Source: Brevibacillus choshinensis (GTDB lineage Bacteria; Bacillota; Bacilli; Brevibacillales; Brevibacillaceae). Taken from it: a DNA stretch of 64,000 nucleotides. Both the position numbers and the translations under genes were made by a program. Below the pieces are notes generated by a model, which was not told the DNA's origin, did no database searches, and saw only the letters and a program-made list of their open reading frames with translations. The DNA is taken from the NCBI RefSeq assembly GCF_016811915.1, contig NZ_CP069127.1:5974501-6038500 (forward strand). The letters run 5' to 3'. Shown here piece after piece: positions 32,948 to 41,798 of this stretch. The number at the start of each line of letters is the position of its first letter. Within the stretch, counting starts at the first letter, position 1.

Positions 32948-34048
32948 TTATGAAGCTCGAGGCAAAGTGACGGTAAAGGTCGTCCATTCGGGTGTACTCG
33001 TCACGGAAATGGTTCCGTGATGCAAGTCGATGATGCTCTTGGCGATGGCCAGCCCCAGTCCCGATCCCCCTGTCTCCTGGGAGCGGGAGGCTTCTACCCG
33101 ATAGAAGCGTTCGAACAAATTGGGAATCGCCTCAGGCGGGATGGGACTGCCGTTGTTTGCCACCGAAAAGGCTGCACCATCCGGAGCCTCATACAGCCGG
33201 ACGGCAATGATCGTGCCGTCTCCACCGTATTTGATCGCGTTGGAAATCAGGTTTTCCAGCACCCGCACGAGCTTGTCGGTATCGCCCCACATCTCCACCT
33301 TTTCGTCGGGCGTGTCTACCTGCAGCTGCAAGCCCGCTTCATGTGCAGCGATCCGAAAGCCTACCGATACCTGCTCGACCAGCTCCACGAGGTCAAACTG
33401 TGTACGGTTCAAATAGGCGCCACGGTTGCGGACCTTGGTATACTCGAACAAGTCGCTGACCAGGACGTTCATTTGCTTGGCTTTTTCGTAAGCGATGTGG
33501 GTGTACTGTCTGATTTGCTGCTCATCCTGGTATTTGCCTTGCTCGATCAGTCCCAGATACCCCATGATCGAGGTCAGCGGCGTCCGCAAATCATGGGAGA
33601 CGTTCGTGACAAGCTCGTCCTTGGATTGCTCCAAGCTCCTCTCCTCTTCCATCGCATCCAGCGTGCTTTTGACCAGCGCATGGATGCTGTCCACTACATC
33701 CCCCAGGCTGCCATTGGGTCTGATGGATATTTGATGATCGTAGTTCCCCTTTGCGATGTAATGAAGCTCTTCGATGATTCTCTCCATCTGCTTTTGCTCC
33801 CAATATTTGCGGATGCGGACGATCGTCCAGGCAGCAAACAAACCGGTCGCCAAGAGCACGATCGGAATCTTGAAAGTCTCGATGCCAAAGGTGCTGCGGA
33901 TCTTCCAGACGTACTCTTTGACTTCGGGGATTCGATACAGGTAGTTGTTGGCGAAGAATGACGCTGTCTGAAACACCGCGAAAAAGATGAGCAAACCGAG
34001 AAACAGGTCGAGCAGGATCCTCAGGAAGTCCCGGACGTTAAGCTTCAA
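32948..34048 (-). CDS. VanS-like sensor histidine kinase
   Basis: 366 residues beginning at TTG 34048, inside the end of the regulator gene (11-bp overlap). Two membrane spans (about 12-32 and 60-78) frame only a short outside loop (about 33-58). HAMP-like linker, then HisKA with His152 in NVSHDLRTPLTS, and HATPase with the N-box ENLISNAIKYG, LFERFYR and GSGLGLAIAKS. The small ectodomain is typical of VanS-class kinases that sense antibiotics or lipid-linked wall precursors in the membrane. It is downstream of the matching regulator. Confidence 0.92.
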   Translation of the reverse strand: MKLNVRDFLRILLDLFLGLLIFFAVFQTASFFANNYLYRIPEVKEYVWKIRSTFGIETFKIPIVLLATGLFAAWTIVRIRKYWEQKQMERIIEELHYIAKGNYDHQISIRPNGSLGDVVDSIHALVKSTLDAMEEERSLEQSKDELVTNVSHDLRTPLTSIMGYLGLIEQGKYQDEQQIRQYTHIAYEKAKQMNVLVSDLFEYTKVRNRGAYLNRTQFDLVELVEQVSVGFRIAAHEAGLQLQVDTPDEKVEMWGDTDKLVRVLENLISNAIKYGGDGTIIAVRLYEAPDGAAFSVANNGSPIPPEAIPNLFERFYRVEASRSQETGGSGLGLAIAKSIIDLHHGTISVTSTPEWTTFTVTLPRAS

Positions 34049-34724
34049 TTTTATAGCCTACCCCCCAGACCGTCTGGATCACCTTTTCCCCATTTGTCGC
34101 CTTCTCCAGCTTTTCACGCAGATTGCTGATATGCACCATCACGGTCTTGTACGACACGTAATTATCCATCTTCCAGCATCGGTCAAAAATCTCTTCCGAA
34201 CTGAAGACACGATTGGGATGGCTGGCAAGCAAAAAGAGAATGGAAAACTCCAGCGCCGTCAGCTTGATCGGAATTCCTTCCTTGGTCTGTGCGACATGGC
34301 TTTGCTTATCAATGATGAGGGGTCCTACCTCGATCACATTGTCCTTTTGCTGCATGGCATTGCTGTAATTGGCGCGTCGCAAAAGAGACTTGACCCGTGC
34401 GATGACTTCGAGGGGATTAAACGGCTTGGCTACGTAGTCGTCCGCCCCTGTCATCAGCCCCATGATCTTGTCCATGTCGTTTGTTTTGGCGCTCGCCATG
34501 AGGATCGGGATTTGAGAATGCTTGCGAACGCGTTTGGTCACTTCCAGGCCATCGAGTGCAGGCATCATGACATCGAGGATGACGAGGTGAAATTCCTTTT
34601 GATCGAGCTTTTCGAGAGCTTCCAGCCCGTCGAATGCCTTCTCGATTTCATAGCCTTCATTGCCGAGATATATGGCCAGCAGATCCACGATTTCCTTGTC
34701 GTCGTCTACAATTAAAATTCTCAT
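34038..34724 (-). CDS. VanR-like OmpR-family response regulator
   Basis: 228 residues. The receiver domain has VDDDKEI, Asp51 in VILDVMMP, and the Lys of VAKPFNP. The C-terminal winged-helix ends in WGVGYKIEA. Start ATG 34724 follows AGGAGAAAGAGG. It overlaps the kinase by 11 bp. Its promoter contains two TCTTTA repeats 11 bp apart in place of a -35 element, a pattern expected for positive autoregulation by an OmpR-type regulator. Confidence 0.93.
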   Translation of the reverse strand: MRILIVDDDKEIVDLLAIYLGNEGYEIEKAFDGLEALEKLDQKEFHLVILDVMMPALDGLEVTKRVRKHSQIPILMASAKTNDMDKIMGLMTGADDYVAKPFNPLEVIARVKSLLRRANYSNAMQQKDNVIEVGPLIIDKQSHVAQTKEGIPIKLTALEFSILFLLASHPNRVFSSEEIFDRCWKMDNYVSYKTVMVHISNLREKLEKATNGEKVIQTVWGVGYKIEA

Positions 34725-34759
34725 AGCCTCTTTCTCCTATTTCCGATAATTGTAAGTCC

Positions 34760-34793
34760 ACTATAGCAGAGAAAGGTAAAGAAAACATAAAGA
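34760..34793 (-). promoter_or_regulatory. Promoter with 11-bp-phased direct repeats for the VanR-like operon
   Basis: On the minus strand TCTTTA (34793-34788), five bases, TCTTTA (34782-34777), then 11 bases to the -10 element TATAGT (34765-34760). Direct repeats one helical turn apart next to a -10 box suit activation by an OmpR/VanR-type dimer. Confidence 0.6.
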
Positions 34794-34843
34794 GGGGGGA
34801 AAGATAGAAATCATCTGATTCTGGCTGTTGAGGAGGGTCGGGC

Positions 34844-35042
34844 GGAAAAAGGAGAACACGATTCAGGTTCATAGGGGCACCCCTTGGAAGCTGTTTCTGG
34901 CCAGCTCCGTTCCAAAAGCGGAACGGCGTCCAAAAGCGGTTTGGACTGCGGGTATCTCAAGTTGGACGCTCGGGCGTGTTCCGCTTTTTCCACTCCGCTT
35001 GGGTCGTGCCCCTAAGACCTTGCGCTTTTTTCTCCTTTTTCC
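34844..35042. repeat. Nested palindromic element of about 200 bp (unidentified)
   Basis: Four inverted-repeat pairs nest inside each other: GGAAAAAGGAGAA 34844-34856 with 35030-35042 (13 bp, exact); TAGGGGCAC 34872-34880 with 35006-35014 (9 bp, exact); AAAAGCGGAAC 34914-34924 with 34978-34988 (11 bp, exact); GCGTCCAA 34926-34933 with 34962-34969 (8 bp, exact). Local hairpins such as CCGTTCC-N6-GGAACGG also exist. The gap between pair one and pair two is 15 nt on both sides. No open frame of note lies inside. It fills most of the 395-bp gap between the VanR-like gene and fumC. It may be a structured RNA or a MITE/REPIN-like element. Confidence 0.7.
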
Positions 35043-35051
35043 TGGGGATCT

Positions 35052-35086
35052 GGATAAAAACAAAGACCGATAGCAAGTGCTACCGG
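35052..35086 (-). terminator. Intrinsic terminator of fumC
   Basis: On the minus strand CCGGTAGCA, loop CT, TGCTATCGG (one G-T wobble pair), then TCTTTGTTTTTA. Confidence 0.75.
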
Positions 35087-35119
35087 CCATTACCTGGTAA
35101 TGCTTTGGGTTACTCAACC

Positions 35120-36508
35120 CTACTCTTTCGGATGTATCATCTGCTCCGGACGGACGACCTGATCGAATTGCTCCTCGGTCAGCAGATTGCTTTTGATGGC
35201 TGCTTCCTTGAGGGTGAGGCCTTCCTTGTGGGCGAGCTTGGCGACGGCTGCTGCATTTTCGTAGCCGATGTGCGGATTGAGAGCCGTCACGAGCATCAGG
35301 GAGTTGTTCAGGTTTTTCTGGAGGATGGGCAGATTGGGCTCGATTCCCACTGCGCAATTGTCGTTGAAGGAATGCAAGGCATCCGACAGCAGCATGGCAG
35401 ATTGCAGGAAGTTGTAAATGATCACGGGCTTGAACACGTTGAGCTCGAAATTCCCTTGGCTCGCCGCAAAGCCGATCGCCGCATCGTTGCCCATGACTTG
35501 GCAGACCACCATCGTCATGGCTTCGCTTTGCGTGGGGTTTACTTTTCCCGGCATGATCGAGCTTCCAGGCTCATTGGCAGGGATCGTGATTTCACCAATC
35601 CCGCAGCGTGGTCCACTGGCCAGCCATCTGACGTCATTGGCGATCTTCATCAGATCGGCTGCCAGAGCCTTCAAGGCACCGTGGACATGCACCAATTCAT
35701 CGTGGCTGGTCAACGCGTGAAACTTGTTGGCTGCTGTAAGAAACTTCTTGTTCGTGACCTGGCTGATTTCGTCCGCGACCATCTCCCCAAAGCGAGGATG
35801 TGCATTGATTCCCGTACCTACCGCCGTCCCGCCTATCGCTAGCTCTCGCAAATACTCGGCGCTTTCCGCGATCATTTTTTCGCTTTTGGCCAGCATTTGC
35901 ACCCATCCGCTGATCTCCTGCCCCAATGTCAGAGGGGTCGCATCCTGCAAATGCGTCCGCCCGATCTTGATGATGTCCATGAACGCCTCGCTCTTTTGGC
36001 GCAGCGTTTCCTTGAGGACAGCTACAGCTGGCAGCACATGATCCTCGATGGCGACCAGAGCGGCCATGTGCATCGCTGTCGGAAAGGTGTCATTGGAGCT
36101 CTGCGACTTGTTGACGTCGTCATTGGCATGAATGCGAGCGGCACTCCCTTTTTCCTCCAACAGCTGGTTGGCGCGATGAGCAATGACCTCGTTGACGTTC
36201 ATGTTGGACTGCGTTCCGCTGCCTGTTTGCCAGACGACGAGAGGAAAATGCTCGTTCCATTTCCCTGCGATGATTTCATCAGCAGCCTTGATGATCGCTT
36301 CGGCCTTTTCCGGGTCCAGCTTGCCCAGCTTTTGATTAACCGCAGCTGCACTCTTTTTCAGGATGGCAAACATGTGGATGACCTGGAGCGGCATCTTCTG
36401 TCCGCCAATTTTAAAGTTCTGAAAGCTGCGCTGTGTCTGTGCGCCCCACAATTTATCTGCAGGAACCTGAATTTCTCCTATCGTGTCCTTCTCTATTCTA
36501 TAGTCCAT
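35120..36508 (-). CDS. fumC: Class II fumarate hydratase
   Basis: 462 residues. The fumarase/aspartase superfamily signature GSSIMPGKVNP is present, together with TGSGTQSNMNVNEV and the catalytic-His region GRTHLQDATP. The enzyme interconverts fumarate and malate in the TCA cycle; class II enzymes are iron-free and oxygen-stable. Length matches FumC. The related aspartase AspA shares these motifs, but the N-terminus MDYRIEKDTIGEIQVPADKLWGAQTQRS and the overall pattern fit FumC better. Monocistronic, ending in a hairpin terminator. Confidence 0.95.
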   Translation of the reverse strand: MDYRIEKDTIGEIQVPADKLWGAQTQRSFQNFKIGGQKMPLQVIHMFAILKKSAAAVNQKLGKLDPEKAEAIIKAADEIIAGKWNEHFPLVVWQTGSGTQSNMNVNEVIAHRANQLLEEKGSAARIHANDDVNKSQSSNDTFPTAMHMAALVAIEDHVLPAVAVLKETLRQKSEAFMDIIKIGRTHLQDATPLTLGQEISGWVQMLAKSEKMIAESAEYLRELAIGGTAVGTGINAHPRFGEMVADEISQVTNKKFLTAANKFHALTSHDELVHVHGALKALAADLMKIANDVRWLASGPRCGIGEITIPANEPGSSIMPGKVNPTQSEAMTMVVCQVMGNDAAIGFAASQGNFELNVFKPVIIYNFLQSAMLLSDALHSFNDNCAVGIEPNLPILQKNLNNSLMLVTALNPHIGYENAAAVAKLAHKEGLTLKEAAIKSNLLTEEQFDQVVRPEQMIHPKE

Positions 36509-36578
36509 CTCTCATCCTCCTTTTCATCTATTACCCACCTTTATGATGTCCGGTTTTTGCCTATGCAACAAGAAAATG

Positions 36579-36616
36579 CAAAAAGACCCATGCCATCCCC
36601 CGCGGATGCATGAGTC
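36579..36616 (-). terminator. Intrinsic terminator of the MgtC-like gene
   Basis: On the minus strand GACTCATGC pairs with GCATGGGTC (one wobble) around a GC-rich loop, followed by TTTTTGC. Confidence 0.75.
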
Positions 36617-36634
36617 TATCGATTCCTTGGCTTG

Positions 36635-37312
36635 CTATTGACTCTCAACCTCTACGGTCACGACATGCTCGACCGATTTGAGAGAGCTGTATATATCGGT
36701 CGTGTACGTATCCTCGGATGCGATGATCATCATTTCCAGCTTTTGCTGACCTTGATCCACATCCTTTACTTTGACCCGCTTGACCTGCAAATTCAAATGC
36801 TTGATCTGCCTGAAGACATCGTCCAGATTGACGAGTCCGTCCACGATGATCTTGATGGACAAATCCCGTTGGCGCAGAGAGCGCGGTCCGATCCATTTGA
36901 GTATCAGCGGGAACAGGTTGATCGCCAAAATGATCAGGATTGCCGCAGTGACTGCTTCAAAATAAAAGCCGGCGCCGACCGCGATGCCTAGTCCTGATGC
37001 CGCCCAGACCATGGAGGCCGTAGTCAGTCCGGAGATCACATCGTTGCTCCGGCGCAAAATAACGCCAGCCCCGAGAAAACCGACACCGCTGACAATTTGC
37101 GCAGCCAGGCGAAGGGGATCCATGTTGGTGTGCCCAGGCAAGGAAAATCGATGTACCGATTCAATGGAAACGATCGTGATCAGGCAACTCGCCACCGAAA
37201 TGACCATGCTCGTCTTCACACCGAGTGGTTTGTGCTTCAGCTGCCTGTCCATTCCGATTAAAAGACCTAAAAATAGTGCAACCCCCAGCTTTATCAAGAA
37301 ATCGTAGGCCAT
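36635..37312 (-). CDS. MgtC/SapB family membrane protein
   Basis: 225 residues. The N-terminal half has four or five membrane segments with the MgtC motif FLGLLIGMDRQLKHKP and the conserved GVGFLGAGVIL. The C-terminal cytoplasmic part (about 150-225) resembles an ACT-like domain. MgtC proteins support growth at low magnesium and inhibit the F-type ATP synthase in Salmonella; Bacillus relatives (YhiD/SapB) are less well understood. It is monocistronic. No M-box magnesium riboswitch is recognisable in the 200-bp upstream region. Confidence 0.88.
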   Translation of the reverse strand: MAYDFLIKLGVALFLGLLIGMDRQLKHKPLGVKTSMVISVASCLITIVSIESVHRFSLPGHTNMDPLRLAAQIVSGVGFLGAGVILRRSNDVISGLTTASMVWAASGLGIAVGAGFYFEAVTAAILIILAINLFPLILKWIGPRSLRQRDLSIKIIVDGLVNLDDVFRQIKHLNLQVKRVKVKDVDQGQQKLEMMIIASEDTYTTDIYSSLKSVEHVVTVEVESQ

Positions 37313-37382
37313 CCTACTTCTCCTCCCATCCGCACGTCATGTTAGCTTTTCTCCCACAACCTGATATAGAAAGTATATACGC

Positions 37383-37403
37383 TACTCCTAGAAAATAGGA
37401 GTA
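37383..37403. promoter_or_regulatory. Perfect 8-bp inverted repeat upstream of the MgtC-like gene
   Basis: TACTCCTA (37383-37390) and TAGGAGTA (37396-37403) with a 5-bp spacer, about 80 bp ahead of the start codon. It could be an operator. On the plus strand it is followed by AAATTTTT, so a weak terminator is another reading, although no plus-strand gene ends here. Confidence 0.35.
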
Positions 37404-37456
37404 AAATTTTTCACGATGTTCACACCTATTGTAAACGCGCTTTCTGAGCTTCATGC

Positions 37457-37494
37457 AAAAGGCGGAAAATCCTTGTGAAAAAGGATCCTCCGCC
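37457..37494 (-). terminator. Intrinsic terminator of the first MATE gene
   Basis: On the minus strand GGCGGA-GGATCCTT pairs with AAGGAT-TCCGCC, followed by TTTTGC; the stem is long and GC-rich. Confidence 0.75.
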
Positions 37495-37511
37495 GTGAGA
37501 TAACGAGACCG

Positions 37512-38873
37512 TTATGGAGAGTCATGCAATCTGATCATCTTATTTTGCAGCTTCAGCAAACGCCCAAACAAGAACACGGCCCCTGCTGCCAGACCAGTGA
37601 TCAAGCCAATCCAGTAACCGAATGCGGCCAGCGGAGTCAGCTGTGCCAGCGCATAGCCAAGCGGAAGCCCGATCACCCAGTACGAGATGAGCGCCACGAC
37701 AAAGGTCACCGTCACGTCCTTGTAGCCGCGCAGGACCCCTTGGATGGGCGCCGCTACCGCATCGGAGATCAAGAACAGAATCGAATACATCAGGAAATGC
37801 TGGGTGAGACGGAGCACTCCTTCGTCCGTCGTATAGAAGCCCGCTACCTGTTCATTGAAGACTAGCAGCATGACCCCAAACAGCAGTGCCAGGACAACAG
37901 CGACTCCGATGCCCAAATAGCTGTATTGCCGCGCATCCCGGAATCGGTTGGCTCCGACCTCGAAGCCGACCAAAATCGTCAGCGCCATCGAAATGCTGAG
38001 CGGCACCATGTAGATGAACGAGGCAAAGTTCATAGCCGCTTGGTGAGCCGCGATCGTGACCGTGCTGTACTCGCTCATGAACAGCGTCACCGCAGCAAAA
38101 ATGCTTACTTCGAAGAAAATGGAAAAACCAATCGGCAGCCCCAGCTTGAGAAGCTCCTTCCAAGCAGAGAGGGAAATCCGATAAAGCTTCGCGAACAGGC
38201 CGTACTCCACAAACGGATGCACACGCTGAACCACAAACAGACTAATCAACAATATGCACCAATACGTAATGGCAGAAGCATACCCTGCCCCCACCCCGCC
38301 AAGTCGGGGGAATCCCAGGTTCCCGAAGATCAGCACATAGTTCAGAAATACATTGATCGGCAGCGAAAACAGCGTGATGACCATGGTTACCCGGGTTTCT
38401 CCGAGTGCATCAATGAAACAGCGAATGACGGTATAAAGAAACAGCGGAATGATTCCGATCGCAATCGCATGTAAAAAGTCGCGCGCAATCTGATGTACGG
38501 TAGGCTCCAGATCCATCAGCTGCAGAACCGGATTTAGCACCAGCGCCCCGACGATGATGACGGCGACAGCAATGGCCACGGCCACATATAAGGCTTGAAT
38601 CACGGTAAAGGGCACTCTCTCCCTGCGGTTTGCCCCGATCATTTGTGCCACCATGGGGGTCACCGCCATCAAAATACCCGTCAAGCCAGCTTGAACAGGC
38701 GCCCAAAGGCTCGCACCGATAGCTACCCCTGCCAAATCAACGGGACTCGCATGTCCGGACATGATTGTATCGAAAAACGTCATGGAAAAAAGAGCCAGTT
38801 GCGAAATGAGAATCGGCAGCAGCACGACCAAAAATTGTCGCCATTTTTCTTTGGTCGAAAAGGTTTCGTTCAT
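37512..38873 (-). CDS. MATE family efflux transporter (NorM-like)
   Basis: 453 residues with 12 hydrophobic segments arranged as two MatE repeats. Features include the N-terminal QLALFSMTFFDTIMSGHASP motif and VQAGLTGILMAVTPMVAQMIGA. MATE pumps export drugs and cationic toxins by Na+ or H+ antiport. It is monocistronic with its own terminator. The substrate cannot be predicted. It is not a close duplicate of the second MATE gene at 59.4 kb; the two differ throughout. Confidence 0.92.
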   Translation of the reverse strand: MNETFSTKEKWRQFLVVLLPILISQLALFSMTFFDTIMSGHASPVDLAGVAIGASLWAPVQAGLTGILMAVTPMVAQMIGANRRERVPFTVIQALYVAVAIAVAVIIVGALVLNPVLQLMDLEPTVHQIARDFLHAIAIGIIPLFLYTVIRCFIDALGETRVTMVITLFSLPINVFLNYVLIFGNLGFPRLGGVGAGYASAITYWCILLISLFVVQRVHPFVEYGLFAKLYRISLSAWKELLKLGLPIGFSIFFEVSIFAAVTLFMSEYSTVTIAAHQAAMNFASFIYMVPLSISMALTILVGFEVGANRFRDARQYSYLGIGVAVVLALLFGVMLLVFNEQVAGFYTTDEGVLRLTQHFLMYSILFLISDAVAAPIQGVLRGYKDVTVTFVVALISYWVIGLPLGYALAQLTPLAAFGYWIGLITGLAAGAVFLFGRLLKLQNKMIRLHDSP

Positions 38874-38960
38874 TTTCTATTTTTCCTCGCCCTGTATGAT
38901 TTTGTAAACACACAAAATACTATTATAGCAAAAATTTGTGAACTATGCTGAGTGAATAAA

Positions 38961-38986
38961 AAGAAAACCCGGGAAATCCTCCCGGG
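38961..38986 (-). terminator. Intrinsic terminator of the purine salvage operon
   Basis: On the minus strand CCCGGG, a 7-nt loop and CCCGGG, followed by TTTTCTTTTT, just past the adenine deaminase stop codon. Confidence 0.8.
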
Positions 38987-38993
38987 CCCGCTT

Positions 38994-40703
38994 TTACATC
39001 AACAATAACGGCACCACTTTGCCTGCATTCACATCAATCAGCCCGATATCCGTGATCTTCAGGGCAGGACTCACCGGCAAGGAATGCGTACTGATCGACA
39101 TGATCGGGTTGTAATGCTGATACCCGAGGGACTCCATGGCGCGACGCAGCTGCTCGACTTCATTCGCCGTTTTTTCCAGCGGCTCCTCCGTCAGGATGCC
39201 TCCTACCGGCAAGTGGAGGCTGGCGATGACTTCCCCGTTTTCTACCACGTAGAAGCCGCCCTGATTGCGGATGACTTCATTCGCCGCCACCATCATATCG
39301 TGCGGATTGTGGCCGACGACCAGAAGATTGTGGTTGTCATGCGAGTAGCTTGTCGCCACGGCTCCTCGCTTGATCGTATCCCCGCTGATCAGCCCGTAGC
39401 CGCGATTGCCGTTTTTCCCATAGCGTTCAAACACGGCGATCAATCCATAAGGGCTTTCCTGCCAGCAAAGCTTGCCATCCGCCACCTCGACGATCCCGCG
39501 ATGGTCCTCGGTAAACGTGGATCCGTTCTGCACCAGCATCACGCGGCAAGGATAGCGGTTGTCCGGAGCGTCTGTGCGAACCTCAAAATCCGCCTCGGTC
39601 AGAGGCTCCAGCTGGATGCTCTCGTAAAAATGAGGGGGAAATTGCCGCTGCGACGCCGTCTGGCGGTATTCCTCCTGCGCATCGTACGCTTTTTTCCCGT
39701 TCTTGTACACTTGATCAATGGTCAGCTCGCGCAAGTCGGATACCAGCAGAAAATCGGCAATCTTTCCAGGCGCGATCGCTCCCCGGTCATGCATGTTCAT
39801 TCTTTTCGCAGGGGTATAGGTGCTCGCATAGATCGCACGCTCCGGCTCCATCCCCATCGCAATCGCCTTTTTCACGAGATGGTTCAGATGCCCGCGAGCG
39901 TGCAGCGAATCCGTCATGACGTCATCTGTGACAAAGCAGAAATGCTCAGAAACGTCTTGCTTGATCAAATAGTCCATGACTTCCTCGGTCATCGATTTCT
40001 CCTGAATTTCGAGGAACATCCCTGCTGCGATGCGGGCCTCCATTCCTTCCGGCGTTTGATGCGTATGGTCTGAATCGACCCCCGCGAAAAGCATCTGGTG
40101 CAAATCCAGATCGAGCAGCTTTGGCACGTGTCCCTCGATCACCAGATGCGGATACTCTTTGCGAATATGTCGGAGAATTTGGTTCGTCTTGCAGTTCGGG
40201 TCAGAGATTACATCCACGTAGTTCATGATCTCTCCCAGGCAGATGATCTCCTCCGAGCGCAGCAGCTCATCGATGTCCGCGATCTCTACCGATCCGCCTG
40301 TCGTTTCCATCGCCGTCGCGGGAACCGAGCTCGGAATCGCATACTTCATGTCGACGACACAGTCGCGGCTGGCCCGAATCATTTCCTTGATCCCCTCGAT
40401 GCCGAACACATTGGCCATCTCATGCGGCTCTGGTACGATCGTGGTCACCCCGTTTTGAATCAAGCCAAAGGAAAAGGTCTCAGGCGTGACCATCGTACTC
40501 TCAATATGCAGATGGATGTCCACCAGCCCCGGAATCAAGTAGCGGCCTTTTCCCTCCAGAACATCACGTGCCTCAAACGAATCCGTACCGCGCTTTCCTA
40601 TATAAACAAACCTTCCATCCAGAACAGCTGCGTTTCCTTCGATAAACCTTTTGAAATAGCTGTTGTAGACCTGCACATTCTGAATCAGCAAATCGACCTT
40701 CAT
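38994..40703 (-). CDS. ade: Adenine deaminase
   Basis: 569 residues of the amidohydrolase superfamily. DIHLHIESTMVTP supplies the metal-binding HxH motif, and later EGHVPKL, DHTHQTPEG and CFVTDDVMTDSL are family motifs. The C-terminal domain contains SHDNHNL, typical of bacterial Ade. It converts adenine to hypoxanthine and ammonia in purine salvage and nitrogen scavenging. It is the last gene of a seven-gene minus-strand cluster that also encodes a nucleoside hydrolase and an ABC importer. ATG 40703 is 18 bp from the ATPase stop. Confidence 0.95.
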   Translation of the reverse strand: MKVDLLIQNVQVYNSYFKRFIEGNAAVLDGRFVYIGKRGTDSFEARDVLEGKGRYLIPGLVDIHLHIESTMVTPETFSFGLIQNGVTTIVPEPHEMANVFGIEGIKEMIRASRDCVVDMKYAIPSSVPATAMETTGGSVEIADIDELLRSEEIICLGEIMNYVDVISDPNCKTNQILRHIRKEYPHLVIEGHVPKLLDLDLHQMLFAGVDSDHTHQTPEGMEARIAAGMFLEIQEKSMTEEVMDYLIKQDVSEHFCFVTDDVMTDSLHARGHLNHLVKKAIAMGMEPERAIYASTYTPAKRMNMHDRGAIAPGKIADFLLVSDLRELTIDQVYKNGKKAYDAQEEYRQTASQRQFPPHFYESIQLEPLTEADFEVRTDAPDNRYPCRVMLVQNGSTFTEDHRGIVEVADGKLCWQESPYGLIAVFERYGKNGNRGYGLISGDTIKRGAVATSYSHDNHNLLVVGHNPHDMMVAANEVIRNQGGFYVVENGEVIASLHLPVGGILTEEPLEKTANEVEQLRRAMESLGYQHYNPIMSISTHSLPVSPALKITDIGLIDVNAGKVVPLLLM

Positions 40704-40721
40704 GAAAAACCCCTCCTGTCG

Positions 40722-41783
40722 TTAGTCCACCAGCACCAGTTTGTCTTTGGGGAACAGCAGATTGACCTTTTGGCCGCTCTTGTAGGGGGTCTCCATTTCT
40801 TGATTCACCGTGAAATCTCCCAGATCGGTCTCGACGACGTATTGGTAGCTGCGTCCCAGGAACGTGCTGACTTTGACGCTCCCTCTCAAGCGATTCATAG
40901 CGTGATCCTGCGATTCCTCTGTTGTCACAATCAGGTCATCCGGCCGCAGGGCGCATTTTTTGCCGGATGCACTCGCTGTACCCGGATGATTCGCCGCGAT
41001 GAAGGTGTGCTCGCCTACTCGCAGGCTGATTTCCCCGTTTTGCGTAGACCGCTCTGCAAACGTAATGAAATTGGTAAACCCAATAAAGCGGGCGATGAAC
41101 TCCGTCTTCGGATATTTGAAAATCGTCGCAGGATCGTCCAATTGCTCGATAATCCCTTTGTTCATGATCGCCACCTGATCGGAAATGGAGAAGCACTCCT
41201 CCTGATCGTGGGATACGTACACAGTCGTGATGCCCAACTCCTGCTGAATGCGGCGGATTTCGACCCGCATGTTGATGCGCAGGTTTGCATCCAGATTGGA
41301 AAGCGGCTCGTCAAACAGCAGCAGGTCCGGCTGGATGACCAGCGCACGGGCAATCGCTACGCGCTGTCTTTGCCCACCGGAAAGCTCTTTCGGATGACGC
41401 TTTTCAAACCCGTTCAGGCTGACAACATCCAGAATGTCCATCACACGTTTCTTCACTTCGGATTCGTTGACTTTTCGCAGGCGCAGACCGAATGCTACGT
41501 TGTCAAACACGGACAAGTGCGGAAACAGCGCATAGCTTTGAAACACAAATCCGAAATTGCGCTTGTTGACCGGAACGCGGGTGTAGTCTTTTCCATCAAA
41601 CAGGAACTTCCCGTCCTTGGCTTCGAGAAAGCCAGCGATCAAACGCAGTGTCGTCGTCTTCCCGCAGCCGCTCGGTCCCAGCAAGGAAATGAGCTGGCCT
41701 TTTTCGATATTCAGATTGAAGTTTTGCAAAATGTACTGATTGTCGTAGGCAACCGATACGTTTTCCAGCGTGAGCAATGCCAT
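40722..41783 (-). CDS. ABC transporter ATPase, spermidine/putrescine (PotA) class
   Basis: 353 residues. Walker A GPSGCGKT (about 36-43), signature LSGGQRQRVAIA, Walker B LLFDEPLSNLD and the switch His in VSHDQEE are all present. A TOBE-type C-terminal domain (about 280-350) is typical of the MOI/PotA group. GGAGG lies ahead of ATG 41783. It energises the two permeases encoded upstream. Sequence class alone suggests polyamines, but the linked nucleoside hydrolase and adenine deaminase point to a purine nucleoside or base; see findings. Confidence 0.92.
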   Translation of the reverse strand: MALLTLENVSVAYDNQYILQNFNLNIEKGQLISLLGPSGCGKTTTLRLIAGFLEAKDGKFLFDGKDYTRVPVNKRNFGFVFQSYALFPHLSVFDNVAFGLRLRKVNESEVKKRVMDILDVVSLNGFEKRHPKELSGGQRQRVAIARALVIQPDLLLFDEPLSNLDANLRINMRVEIRRIQQELGITTVYVSHDQEECFSISDQVAIMNKGIIEQLDDPATIFKYPKTEFIARFIGFTNFITFAERSTQNGEISLRVGEHTFIAANHPGTASASGKKCALRPDDLIVTTEESQDHAMNRLRGSVKVSTFLGRSYQYVVETDLGDFTVNQEMETPYKSGQKVNLLFPKDKLVLVD

Positions 41784-41798
41784 GATTTGATGCCTCCG

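Noticed and set aside
31422..34724. Complete vancomycin-resistance cluster
   Set aside because: No vanH, vanA-type ligase or vanX gene is present in or next to the operon.
36980..37511. Magnesium riboswitch (M-box or ykoK leader) ahead of the MgtC-like gene
   Set aside because: The gap is only 199 bp and shows only a terminator for the next gene and one short palindrome; the conserved M-box core is not recognisable.
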